DNA of 64,000 nucleotides from Alteromonas_F sp964429915 (GTDB taxonomy: Bacteria; Pseudomonadota; Gammaproteobacteria; Enterobacterales; Alteromonadaceae), in the NCBI GenBank assembly GCA_964429915.1, contig CAYSDZ010000011.1, positions 1 to 64,000 on the forward strand, in the 5' to 3' direction. Below are positions 34,244 through 43,410 of the stretch, piece by piece (positions within the stretch are counted from its first letter, which is position 1; every line of letters starts with the position of its first letter). The notes beneath the pieces are model-generated. The model did no database searches and was not told the origin of the DNA. It was given only the letters and a program-made list of their open reading frames with translations. The position numbers and the translations under genes are program-made.

Positions 34244-34515
34244 TGCTAGCAGAAAAAAATCTCAAAATCGTTAACAAACTTGGGCTGCATGCACGTGCTG
34301 CTACTCAGCTTGTGCAACTTGCTCAAACCTTTGACGCAAGCTGTACAATCTGCAACGGTGAAAAGCAGGCAGACGCATCTAGCGTACTTGGACTCATGAT
34401 GCTTGAAAGTCATCAAGGTCAAAAGGTACGAGTAAGCTGTAAAGGTAAAGACGCCTCAGAAGCCTTAGCTGCCATAGAGTTACTGATCGCAGGAAAATTT
34501 AATGAAGCAGAATAA
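34243..34515 (+). CDS. ptsO: Phosphocarrier protein NPr
   Basis: This 90-residue HPr-like protein has the active histidine H16 in NKLGLHARAA and the second-site region ASSVLGLMMLESHQGQKV. It passes phosphate from EI-Ntr to PtsN. It ends the rpoN cluster. The gene that follows, on the other strand, belongs to an unrelated maltodextrin locus 15 bp away. Confidence 0.96.
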   Translation: MLAEKNLKIVNKLGLHARAATQLVQLAQTFDASCTICNGEKQADASSVLGLMMLESHQGQKVRVSCKGKDASEALAAIELLIAGKFNEAE

Positions 34516-34530
34516 TCACTTTTTTGCCTC

Positions 34531-36228
34531 TTATTCCAATATCACAGCCTGATACGGCAAAACACTAAGGGTATCTTTACTTATCGCTACCGTAGGGTAG
34601 TTGTTAATCACCGTATTTCCCGACAAACTAAATTCACCGACATCCAATTCTTGCGCGGCATCTGAGAAGTTCAAAACGACCAATAAACTATCTTCACCTA
34701 AGGTTCTGGTGTATACATAAAGTGCCTCATGATCAGGTAAATATAAGGTGTAGTCACCATACACCAAAGTCAGCCTATCTTTGCGTAATGCAGTCAGTTG
34801 GCGAAAGTGATTCAAAACTGAAGTATGTTGTTGGTTTTGGTCTTCAACATTTACACTCAGGTGGTTTTGATTGAGGGGGATCCAAGGTTCGCCTTCGCTA
34901 AAACCGGCATGAGTGCCAGCGTTCCATTGCATGGGAGTGCGACTGTTGTCTCGTGAAAAAGCCTTCAGCTTTGTCATATAACGCTGTGTGCACTCTCCTT
35001 TAAACACCGCTTTTTTGTATCCATTAATGGCGCAAATATCGCGGTACTCATCAATATTTTCAAAATTTATATTGCTCATCCCAAGCTCATCGCCAAAATA
35101 GCAATAAGGCGTGCCTCGCATTGAGAGTAAAAACGTATTTAACATCTTTGCTGCGGCGTCTCTAAACTGTGGGCTATCGTTTCCAAAACGCGAGAGCATT
35201 CTTGGCGAGTCATGGTTGGCCAAGAAAATAGACAACCACCCTTTTTTAGCAAAAGACGCGTCCCACTTTGAATGACATTGTTTAAACTTTACGAAGGTGT
35301 AAGGGTCGTCGTCTTCCTTTCCCATATCAGCACAATCGAAATGATACGCCATTTGTAATTCTTGGCGATCTTCATCAACCAAATTATGCGCATCTTCAAA
35401 GGTCGTTCCTACCCCTTCACTCACAGCAAACACATCATATTTCGACAGCACTTGTTCATACATTTCATGTGCGTAATGGTGAATAAAAGGGCCCATTCCA
35501 TTACCCGAAATAATATGTGAAAAGTTGTTTTCGTATTCGCTAGACCATTTCGGGAACGATGTATCTTTAGAAACAAACTGAAAAGCATCTAAACGAAACC
35601 CGTCCACCCCTTTATCGGCCCAAAATCGCATAATATCGTAAACTTCCTGTCTAACATCGGGATTTTCCCAATTTAAATCAGGCTGTTTCTCAGAAAAATA
35701 ATGAAGGTAATAAGCGTGTGTTTGCTCATCATATTTCCACGCTTCGCCTTTCTCATCAAAGAAACTCCATCGAAAAGCAGGCTTCCCTTTTTCAGCTGGC
35801 CACCAATGATAGTAATCGCGATAGGGATTATCACGAGAGCTTCGTGACTGCTTAAACCATTCATGTTCATCACTTGAATGATTAACAACCAAATCCATCA
35901 CAAACTTTATATTTCGCTTGTGCAAACCCGCTAATAGCTCGTCGAAATCTTCCATCGTGCCAAATTCAGGCATAATGGCCCGATAGTTACTAATATCATA
36001 GCCGTTATCATCGTTGGGCGATTCATAAATTGGATTTAGCCACACTGCGGTTACACCCAAACTCTTAATATAATCAAGTTTTTCGATAACGCCCCTTAGA
36101 TCACCCACTCCATTCCCTGTTGAGTCTTTAAAGCTGCGTGGATAAATCTGGTAAATAATCTGTTCTTTCCACCATTTCCTCATGGTAGAGAATTCATTGT
36201 TCATTAACTTAGCACTTTTAATTTCCAC
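34531..36228 (-). CDS. GH13 alpha-glucosidase (cytoplasmic)
   Basis: This 565-residue GH13 enzyme has no signal peptide and should act in the cytoplasm on imported malto-oligosaccharides. The catalytic residues are D214 (GFRLDAF), E271 (AVSEGVG) and D340 (LANHDSPR). The MDLVVNHSSDEHEWF and NPIYESPNDDNGYDIS regions are those of oligo-1,6-glucosidases and alpha-glucosidases. The C-terminal beta domain is complete. The start is GTG with GGAGG 8 bases upstream. It is divergent from the amylase at 36442 with a shared LacI-type operator candidate. Linkage preference (1,4 or 1,6) cannot be set from sequence alone. Confidence 0.9.
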   Translation of the reverse strand: MEIKSAKLMNNEFSTMRKWWKEQIIYQIYPRSFKDSTGNGVGDLRGVIEKLDYIKSLGVTAVWLNPIYESPNDDNGYDISNYRAIMPEFGTMEDFDELLAGLHKRNIKFVMDLVVNHSSDEHEWFKQSRSSRDNPYRDYYHWWPAEKGKPAFRWSFFDEKGEAWKYDEQTHAYYLHYFSEKQPDLNWENPDVRQEVYDIMRFWADKGVDGFRLDAFQFVSKDTSFPKWSSEYENNFSHIISGNGMGPFIHHYAHEMYEQVLSKYDVFAVSEGVGTTFEDAHNLVDEDRQELQMAYHFDCADMGKEDDDPYTFVKFKQCHSKWDASFAKKGWLSIFLANHDSPRMLSRFGNDSPQFRDAAAKMLNTFLLSMRGTPYCYFGDELGMSNINFENIDEYRDICAINGYKKAVFKGECTQRYMTKLKAFSRDNSRTPMQWNAGTHAGFSEGEPWIPLNQNHLSVNVEDQNQQHTSVLNHFRQLTALRKDRLTLVYGDYTLYLPDHEALYVYTRTLGEDSLLVVLNFSDAAQELDVGEFSLSGNTVINNYPTVAISKDTLSVLPYQAVILE

Positions 36229-36344
36229 GCGTCATTCCTCCATCAAAAACCTGACGAATCATTTTTGCTCAATATTTTTTGTGAGCGAAATTAAGCTTTA
36301 AATTAAAATAATATTAACATTTGCCAAGAAAATAGGGGGGTTAC

Positions 36345-36357
36345 GCATACGTATTCA
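36345..36357. promoter_or_regulatory. Putative LacI-family (maltodextrin regulator) operator 1
   Basis: GCATACGTATTCA, built on the palindrome ATACGTAT, lies in the divergent region between the alpha-glucosidase and amylase genes. An identical 13-mer occurs at 43365-43377 before the GH97 gene. The LacI-family protein encoded at 38717 is the obvious candidate to bind it. Confidence 0.6.
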
Positions 36358-36441
36358 ATGCGTAATTTGTAACAGTTTTGTTAATGTATATTGGTGCGAG
36401 AGTATGTCGCTCGCAAATAGGTTGTTTGTTCTGGAGTCAAT

Positions 36442-38598
36442 GTGAAGTTTAAAAAAAATAGCGCGAGTATATCCCCTTTTTTATGCGGACTTTTAACCAC
36501 CGTCATAGTAAGCGCTTGTGGCGTCGGCAAGCCTGAAGCCCCCATTCAGCACTCTGACCAGTACTCTGACCAGTACTCTGAAGGAACAGTAATTGAACGT
36601 TTCAACGGCAAGGCCGCACGTAGTGATGCTTTACTGAGTAATGGCAGTCCCAATTATTTGCAAAGAGGCATAAAAGACGACGTGTTCTATTTTGTTATGC
36701 CTGACAGATTTCACAATGGCAATTCAGTCAATGATCAGGGCGACCCTGCCAAACCCATATCGTATGGCGGCTTGGAGAAAACCTCAAAATGGGCCTTTCA
36801 CGGCGGTGACATTGCGGGTTTAGAAGCGAAGTTAGATTACTTACAAGGAATGGGAATTACTGCAATTTGGATGACGCCCATACTACGCAATAAGGCCATT
36901 CAAAAAGACGGCTTCGGACACCATGGATATTGGGTAATCGACTTTACCGAAATCGACCCACATTTTGGCAGCAATGAAGACTTAAAACAGCTTATAAAGC
37001 AAGCGCATGCGCGCAATATTAAGGTATTTTTCGACATTATCACCAACCACACTGCTGATGTCATTAAATATGAAGAGTGCCATAATGACGACGGTTCATA
37101 TCGCAAAGATTCTCTCGAAGGCTGTGATTATTTAGACGAAAATAAGCGAAAGAATGGAAACGTTTACACACCTTTTGTTTCTAAAAACGAACAGAATGTG
37201 AAAGTGCCAAGGTGGCTAAATGACCCAAAATACTACAATAATCGAGGCGATAGCACATGGGAAGGTGAAAGTGCCATTAAAGGCGACTTTGCGGGTTTAG
37301 ACGATTTAGACACAAGCCAAACAGCGGTCATTTCAGGCTTAACAAAGATATTTAAAAATTTAGTTTCTGAATTTAAACCAGATGGGTTTCGCATTGATAC
37401 CGTTAAACACGTTGATATCGAATTTTGGCAGTCCTTTTCTCCTGCTCTTATCGCGCATGCAGAAGAACAAGGCATTCCTAACTTTTTTATGTTTGGTGAA
37501 GTGTATGACGGTAACCCTGCTGGATTAAGCAAGTTTACTGGCGCAGGGCAACTTCAGTCTGTGTTAGATTTTGGTTTTGCATTTAATGTTCAAGATGTGG
37601 TTTTTTCTCAAAAATCTGCCGACCAACTCATTCAATTATTCGACAATGACGATTATTTTCGTGACGAAAACTCTAGTCCTGATGAATTACTGACTTTCCT
37701 TGGCAATCACGACATGGGACGAGTGGGTTACTTTATAAACAAAGCTCGTCCAAGAGCAAGCGATACAGACCGCTTAGCACTCAGCAAGCTCGCTCATGCT
37801 CTAATGTTTTATTCTCGCGGTGTACCCGTTGTTTACTACGGCGATGAACAAGGCTTTACTGGCGACGGCGGTGACGTTGATGCTAGAGAAGACATGGATC
37901 CGTCTTTGGTCGCTGAATATAACGACAATGCACTTATCGGCACGAATAAGTCGACTCAACACAATAATTTCGATACTCGTCATCCTTTGTACCAATATCT
38001 TCATCACCTTTCTCGTCTGCGACTGTCGCACAGCGGCTTACGAAACGGCATGCACCTTAACAGAGTAACGAGCAATAATAAAAAGTCGTATGCGTTTAGC
38101 CGAATTGACCCCGATAGGCATAATGACGATTTTATGCATGATTATTTAATTGTTTTTAATTTTGACAGCCAATCCCAGCGTGTTGAGATAAAAAAAAGTG
38201 CTGACTCTTACTCCTTAATCGATGGGGTACCAGTGCTCAATACCCATCAGCATTTGCAATTTCAGTTACCGCCCTACAGTTATTCGCTTGTGCGCTCAAA
38301 CGAACCCATCGATGCATCTCGCATTTCTACTCTACGAGCAGAAAAAGAATATAACGAAAATGGACGCCTATTTTTACCTGTGAACGTGCAATTTGAGCAA
38401 AATAAGCCATTCAATATAACAGAACTTAAATTTTTTAAGCACTTAGACAATGGTAAGACACAACTTTTCGCTTACGATACTACTCCACCTTATCGCGCAG
38501 TGGTTGCTCCCGAGGTTTTACAGAATGTTAAAAAAATTACGATAAGTGCAAGTAACTTTCAGGGTCAGACAATTGATTATTCGTACACGCGAGAATGA
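36442..38598 (+). CDS. GH13 alpha-amylase family lipoprotein
   Basis: This 718-residue protein has a lipoprotein signal with lipobox VSAC, so it is anchored in the envelope and probably starts starch breakdown outside the cytoplasm. The GH13 barrel has FHGGDIAGLEAKLDYLQGMG, the nucleophile D319 (GFRIDTVKH), acid/base E353 (GEVYDG) and D424 (GNHDMGR). A C-terminal domain of about 100 residues after the beta domain may bind carbohydrate. The linker after the lipobox holds a 12-bp tandem repeat. The start is GTG at 36442 after CTGGAG. Product specificity is not clear. Confidence 0.9.
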   Translation: MKFKKNSASISPFLCGLLTTVIVSACGVGKPEAPIQHSDQYSDQYSEGTVIERFNGKAARSDALLSNGSPNYLQRGIKDDVFYFVMPDRFHNGNSVNDQGDPAKPISYGGLEKTSKWAFHGGDIAGLEAKLDYLQGMGITAIWMTPILRNKAIQKDGFGHHGYWVIDFTEIDPHFGSNEDLKQLIKQAHARNIKVFFDIITNHTADVIKYEECHNDDGSYRKDSLEGCDYLDENKRKNGNVYTPFVSKNEQNVKVPRWLNDPKYYNNRGDSTWEGESAIKGDFAGLDDLDTSQTAVISGLTKIFKNLVSEFKPDGFRIDTVKHVDIEFWQSFSPALIAHAEEQGIPNFFMFGEVYDGNPAGLSKFTGAGQLQSVLDFGFAFNVQDVVFSQKSADQLIQLFDNDDYFRDENSSPDELLTFLGNHDMGRVGYFINKARPRASDTDRLALSKLAHALMFYSRGVPVVYYGDEQGFTGDGGDVDAREDMDPSLVAEYNDNALIGTNKSTQHNNFDTRHPLYQYLHHLSRLRLSHSGLRNGMHLNRVTSNNKKSYAFSRIDPDRHNDDFMHDYLIVFNFDSQSQRVEIKKSADSYSLIDGVPVLNTHQHLQFQLPPYSYSLVRSNEPIDASRISTLRAEKEYNENGRLFLPVNVQFEQNKPFNITELKFFKHLDNGKTQLFAYDTTPPYRAVVAPEVLQNVKKITISASNFQGQTIDYSYTRE
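36547..36582 (+). repeat. Three 12-bp tandem repeats in the amylase linker
   Basis: CAGCACTCTGAC, CAGTACTCTGAC and CAGTACTCTGAA follow each other without spacers and encode HSDQYSDQYSE just after the lipobox. Copy number could change in frame by slippage and would alter the linker length only. Confidence 0.85.
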
Positions 38599-38716
38599 AA
38601 ATAAGGTAATTACTGCCTGCACTTTACACAAAGATTGCCAAAAGAAGCCGCTTGGATTGAAAAAAAAATGTAAATATGAAAATGTGTAAAAAAATAAGAA
38701 GTAAGAGTTAATTTAG

Positions 38717-39742
38717 ATGAAAAGCGCGGTTACGTCTTTTGATATTGCTTATAAAGCAGGAGTTTCTCAATCTACCGTTTCTAGAGCGCTCAGCGATAGC
38801 CCTCTCGTTAATAAAGAAACCCGAGACAAAATTAAGCAAATAGCCGCCGAACTCAATTACAAAGTCGACAAAAACGCCAGTAATTTACGCAAACAACAAA
38901 GTAAAACACTGGCTCTGCTTTTTTTTGAAGATCCCACCTCCGACGATAGCTCAATTAATCCATTTTTTGTCAGTATGTTAGGTAGTATTACCAAAGCAAC
39001 AGCAGCTCAAGGCTACGATTTACTGGTTTCCTTTCAAAACTTAAATGATGACTGGCATGCCCTTTACGAGGATAGTCACAAAGCCGATGGCTTAATTTTA
39101 CTGGGTTATGGAAGTTACACCGACTACGAACATAAATTGTCTCAACTCGAAAGCCAACAAACTCATTTTTTACGATGGGGAGCGCCCGATAGTAACCATG
39201 CTGGAGTGTCAATTGGTTCCGATAACGTGTTAGGTGGTTATCAAGTTACACAACATTTGCTTGATTTAGGTCATAGAAAATTTGCGTTTGTGGGTGAAGT
39301 CGCATTATCAGCGCCAGAATTGAAGGCCCGATTTGATGGTTACTGCAAAGCACTTGACGAAAGTGGCCTTAACCCGAGCGAGATGTTGCAAGTTGATGCG
39401 ATTTCGACGGAAACCGACGGGTATGATGCTACTTGCAAGATTTTAAACACTTGTCAACCGCATGCCATTGTTTGCGCGTCAGATCTTATGGCTATTGGTG
39501 CCATTCGAGCCATTCGCGATAAAGGTTTACGTGTTCCTAGAGATATTGCTGTAGTCGGTTATGACAATATTCCAGTGAGTGCATTTTCAACACCCGCTTT
39601 GACGACGGTACAACAGAACACAAGCTTAGCAGGCACCCTTCTAGTAGAAAATTTATTGAAGCTAATCCGTAAAGAGTCGACGTCAGACATATTAATTCAA
39701 CCCGAATTGATCATTAGGGAATCCTGCGGCTCTTCACTTTAA
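38717..39742 (+). CDS. LacI-family transcriptional regulator, probable maltodextrin regulator
   Basis: This 341-residue regulator has an N-terminal helix-turn-helix (FDIAYKAGVSQSTVSRALSD, about 7-26), the hinge helix region YKVDKNASNLRKQ, and a periplasmic-binding-protein-like effector domain (about 60-335, with ASDLMAIGAIRAIRDKGLRV). It lies inside the maltodextrin locus and most likely represses it until a sugar effector binds. Two identical palindromic 13-mers before the locus promoters are candidate operators. None is found before its own gene. Its stop codon overlaps that of the MFS gene. Confidence 0.9.
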   Translation: MKSAVTSFDIAYKAGVSQSTVSRALSDSPLVNKETRDKIKQIAAELNYKVDKNASNLRKQQSKTLALLFFEDPTSDDSSINPFFVSMLGSITKATAAQGYDLLVSFQNLNDDWHALYEDSHKADGLILLGYGSYTDYEHKLSQLESQQTHFLRWGAPDSNHAGVSIGSDNVLGGYQVTQHLLDLGHRKFAFVGEVALSAPELKARFDGYCKALDESGLNPSEMLQVDAISTETDGYDATCKILNTCQPHAIVCASDLMAIGAIRAIRDKGLRVPRDIAVVGYDNIPVSAFSTPALTTVQQNTSLAGTLLVENLLKLIRKESTSDILIQPELIIRESCGSSL

Positions 39743-41217
39743 GCAGCCTCAGCTTGCTTGTCTTTTACCATAAATACGCTCAATGCTGCGATAACCATAC
39801 TCACTCCCGCAAGCACAATAATATAGCTGGCGTGGTTATCAAATACGTATTTAACAATAAAGCCCGTTGTAATTCCCGATACGATTTGCGGTGCGGCAAT
39901 AGTAAAATTAAAAATGCCCATGTACAAACCAGTTTTCTCAGCGGGCAAGGCACCAGCCAAAATAGCATAAGGCATAGCTAGGATCGCTGCCCAAGCGATA
40001 CCTATTCCTATCATTGGTATAAATAGTTTTACTGCTCCCATCGGAACCGTTATTTGAGTGAACAACAAATCGACCGATACGGCGGTTAAATCTTGAAAAA
40101 ACAAAAAGCTAATGTAACTTATGCCACCGATAAGAAGGGAGGCTGCATACACTTGTTTACGCCCCAAACGATTAGCAAGCTTAGCTAAGAATATGGAAAA
40201 CAAGGCAGCAAATAGTGAATAAGCGGCAAAGAGTATTCCTACCCAGTCTCCGGCTGCTCCCATTGCTGCTTTTATGTTGGCTGGAATAACAAAGTTGACC
40301 GAAGCTAGATAGTCTTTGTCATACCATTGAATATCAACTCCCCAAATATGCTGAGTAATCGCAGGGGTGGTGTACACCCACATGATAAACAAGGCGAACC
40401 AAGAGAAAAACTGTACTACTGCTAGCTGTTTCATCGTCTCGGGCATTGCTTTTAACAACGAGAAAAAACCACTCACTCGCGTTCCTATTGAGAGTGCGGG
40501 TTCACTCGGCTCTTCGATGTTTTCGCTTTTGGCACTGGTAGCCTCTAAGCCTTTAAATGCAGAATAGTCGGCTGGCGCGTATTCTTTGGTTTTAAAACAG
40601 GTCCATAATACTGAACCTAACAACACACTCGCACCAATATAAAATGCCCATAGTACAGATTCAGCCACCTCACCTTTCTCTGCGATATTGTTAAGCCCAA
40701 TCACATTGGTCAGTAGAAACGGTAAAATAGAGCCAATGACCGCACCTATATTAATAAGCACCGATTGAACAGAATAGCCAACGTTGCGCTGACTTGCGGG
40801 TACCATGTCTGACACCATAGAGCGAAACGGTTGGAAACAAACGTTAAACGAAGCGTCCATTAACGCCACCATAAAAACGCCAAACACAATGGGGGTAATA
40901 AATGCGACAAATAAAGGCGCATTGGGAAGTAACACCATGCCTATCACTGCGGCTATTGCACCACCTAGAATGTAGGGTTTTCTTCTTCCCAAACGATTCC
41001 ACGTGCTATCGGACGCAGCGCCCACAATAGGCTGAACAATCAACCCCATAATAGGTGCAACAAGCCAAAACAAAGAAAGCGAGTGTAAGTCGGCACCTAA
41101 ATCACTTAATATTCGGCTGACATTGGCATTTTGCAGTGCAAAACCAAATTGCACCCCTAAAAAACCAAAGCTGACATTCCATATTTGAAAAAAACGTAAT
41201 TTGGGTTGCTGTCTCAT
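39739..41217 (-). CDS. MFS sugar transporter, probable maltose/maltodextrin permease
   Basis: This 492-residue protein has about 12 membrane segments and a long central cytoplasmic loop (about 215-260). The GLGVQFGFALQ-like start (here FGFLGVQFGFALQNANVSRI) and the SDSTWNRLGRRKPYILGG motif between helices 2 and 3 match the glycoside-pentoside-hexuronide/SLC45-like permeases found in maltose loci of alteromonads and Shewanella, often called MalT. It is 38 bp after the GH97 gene, so both are one operon. Proton or sodium coupling and exact substrate are inferred from context. Confidence 0.85.
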   Translation of the reverse strand: MRQQPKLRFFQIWNVSFGFLGVQFGFALQNANVSRILSDLGADLHSLSLFWLVAPIMGLIVQPIVGAASDSTWNRLGRRKPYILGGAIAAVIGMVLLPNAPLFVAFITPIVFGVFMVALMDASFNVCFQPFRSMVSDMVPASQRNVGYSVQSVLINIGAVIGSILPFLLTNVIGLNNIAEKGEVAESVLWAFYIGASVLLGSVLWTCFKTKEYAPADYSAFKGLEATSAKSENIEEPSEPALSIGTRVSGFFSLLKAMPETMKQLAVVQFFSWFALFIMWVYTTPAITQHIWGVDIQWYDKDYLASVNFVIPANIKAAMGAAGDWVGILFAAYSLFAALFSIFLAKLANRLGRKQVYAASLLIGGISYISFLFFQDLTAVSVDLLFTQITVPMGAVKLFIPMIGIGIAWAAILAMPYAILAGALPAEKTGLYMGIFNFTIAAPQIVSGITTGFIVKYVFDNHASYIIVLAGVSMVIAALSVFMVKDKQAEAA

Positions 41218-41255
41218 TCCTTAATCCTTATTGACTGCTTGATTGTCGGTTTGAC

Positions 41256-43298
41256 TTATAGGGCTTTGAATCTAACCGCAACACCACCACTTGTAGCAAG
41301 CGTAACGGTTAACGCATCTGATTGCGTAACGGTTCTTTTTTCAATTTTTAGGTCATAAGGACGGTTTTTCCAATCCGCTTTTTCTCCGTCTCGATAAATT
41401 TGCGCTTCATATCGTTTGTTTTTATCTAAAAAGTCTAAACTGAAGGTTAATGTTCTCGCGTTTTCATCGGTTAACGCGCCTAAATACCAGTCTTCGCTGT
41501 GTTTGTCTTGTCTCGCAAAAGCAACATAGTCACCAATTTCTCCGTCAATCGCCTTACTTTGTTGCCAATCAGTAGGTACATCTTTAATAAACTGAAAAGC
41601 AGCTAAATTGGCTTCATAATTGCGCGGTAAGTCTGCCGCCATTTGAATAGGGCTGTATATCACCACATATAACGCAAGTTGCTTGGCAAGCGTAGTTTGT
41701 GGTCGATCGGTATTGTCACCCAAACCATTAAACCCCATGTCAAAAATACCTGGTGTAAAATCCATGGGGCCTGACAACATGCGAGTGAACGGGAGAATTG
41801 CAGTATGTTCAGGAGGGTTGGGAGGAGAGCCCCATGCGTTAAATTCTTGGCCTCTTGCCCCTTCTCGAGCTATCCAGTTAGGATAAGTTCGGCGTAAGCC
41901 AGTGTCTTTAATCGGCTCATGGGTGTTTATGCTTATCTTACGTTTTGCGGCTTCTTTGACACTGTGTAAATACTCATTTGCCATAAACTGGCCGTCATGC
42001 CATTCGCGACGTGCAATTCCTTTGTCATCGATGCGTTTGATCATCCCTGCGTCGGCAACGTAACCCGTTTTAACTTGCTGAACGCCATGTTTCTCATACA
42101 AGTCGAAGGCATCTGACATTTGATTACGATAATTGGTCACGTTACCTGAGGTTTCATGATGCCCAATCAATCGCACACCTTTCTCAAGGCCGTATTGCGT
42201 TACTTTTTCTAAGTCAAAGTCGTCATACGCTTGGGTAAAATTAAATACATCACCATTATGGTACCAGTCTCCATCCCAACCAATATTCCAGCCTTCTACT
42301 AACACACCAGAAAAGCCATGTTTTGCTGCAAAATCCATGTAACGCATGGTCTCTTTTGTTGTCGCACCATGCTTATCGCCACTCCCCCATGTATTTTCGC
42401 GAACATGCATGCCCCACCAAATGCCGACATATTTACCCGGTTTAACCCACGACACATCGCCCAATTTATTAGGTTCGTTTAAATTTAAAATAAGGTCAGA
42501 ATTTAATAAACCCGTCGCTTGTTCACTTATTTGAATAGTTCTCCACGGGGTCGTAAAATCGGTTTTCGTTTTTACCAAAATACCGTCTGACCAAGGCGTC
42601 AAGTCGGCTTTTAATATTCCAGGGCGTGTTTGGTTAAGTGTCATCGCAGCATAGTCAACCAAAGCTGCTTCGTGAATACTCACATGTACGCCAGATGGCA
42701 GTCGAAAGGTAAAAGGGGTATGCGCTCGGTCAATACTTTCAATATCGCTAGTATTATAAACGTACTCATAGCGATTCCAGCCCCGAGCAGGGATCCACCA
42801 TGCGGTCGACTGTTTAGGTTTAGTCACAACAAATTCAGTGAGTTCGTCGGTAATATTTACCTTCTCTAAACCTGCTTGCTTGGGTACTTCGTAACGAAAA
42901 CCTAGCCCGTCATTAAATACTCTTACTCGTAGCGCATACTGATTCGCCTTATCCCTTTGATGAGTAAAGTGTATTAAGGCTTCATTGTAATGATTATTAA
43001 CGTATTGGCGTTCTCCCCAAGGTAACTCCCATTGGGTATTGCTTTGGGTTTTTTCCACTTCCTGAATAGTAAATCCTGCTTCAAAACCCGAGACCGATTT
43101 GAACAGCATGCCTAGTTTTGATGACGCAATCACTTCCTCTTGGTTAAAAAACACCTCGTAATGAGGGTGGAGTTCGTCACCAATATTTATTTTTATTGAT
43201 TGATCAGGTGAACTAAGCGATACCGTTTTTGCCACTGCTGAAACAGAAGAAATAAGTAAACATGCGGAAGATAATAGTACGAAAGAAGCTTTTATCAT
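41256..43298 (-). CDS. GH97 alpha-glucosidase (SusB-like)
   Basis: This 680-residue protein has a signal peptide (about residues 1-23, ending AVAK-T) and the three-part GH97 layout: an N-terminal beta-sandwich (about 25-270), a barrel (about 275-560) with KYVGIWWGMH, VEGWNIGWDGDW, HHETSGN and NTHEPIKDTGLRRTYPN, and a C-terminal beta domain. The glutamates and calcium ligands of inverting GH97 alpha-glucosidases fall in the HETSG and HEP regions. It should release glucose from maltodextrins in the periplasm before uptake by the neighbouring MFS transporter. Operator candidate 2 lies 67 bp upstream. Confidence 0.92.
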   Translation of the reverse strand: MIKASFVLLSSACLLISSVSAVAKTVSLSSPDQSIKINIGDELHPHYEVFFNQEEVIASSKLGMLFKSVSGFEAGFTIQEVEKTQSNTQWELPWGERQYVNNHYNEALIHFTHQRDKANQYALRVRVFNDGLGFRYEVPKQAGLEKVNITDELTEFVVTKPKQSTAWWIPARGWNRYEYVYNTSDIESIDRAHTPFTFRLPSGVHVSIHEAALVDYAAMTLNQTRPGILKADLTPWSDGILVKTKTDFTTPWRTIQISEQATGLLNSDLILNLNEPNKLGDVSWVKPGKYVGIWWGMHVRENTWGSGDKHGATTKETMRYMDFAAKHGFSGVLVEGWNIGWDGDWYHNGDVFNFTQAYDDFDLEKVTQYGLEKGVRLIGHHETSGNVTNYRNQMSDAFDLYEKHGVQQVKTGYVADAGMIKRIDDKGIARREWHDGQFMANEYLHSVKEAAKRKISINTHEPIKDTGLRRTYPNWIAREGARGQEFNAWGSPPNPPEHTAILPFTRMLSGPMDFTPGIFDMGFNGLGDNTDRPQTTLAKQLALYVVIYSPIQMAADLPRNYEANLAAFQFIKDVPTDWQQSKAIDGEIGDYVAFARQDKHSEDWYLGALTDENARTLTFSLDFLDKNKRYEAQIYRDGEKADWKNRPYDLKIEKRTVTQSDALTVTLATSGGVAVRFKAL

Positions 43299-43364
43299 TG
43301 TTATTTAATTCAAAATAAAACGTGAAATTAGTGTAAACGCAGGCGATTGTCAAAGCATCAGCCT

Positions 43365-43377
43365 GCATACGTATTCA
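43365..43377. promoter_or_regulatory. Putative LacI-family (maltodextrin regulator) operator 2
   Basis: GCATACGTATTCA is identical to the 13-mer at 36345-36357. Extended by one base it reads TGCATACGTATTCA, close to a perfect 14-bp palindrome. It lies before the GH97-MFS operon on the minus strand. Confidence 0.6.
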
Positions 43378-43410
43378 CACTAAGCCACACAGAAAAAGTA
43401 ACATTTATCA

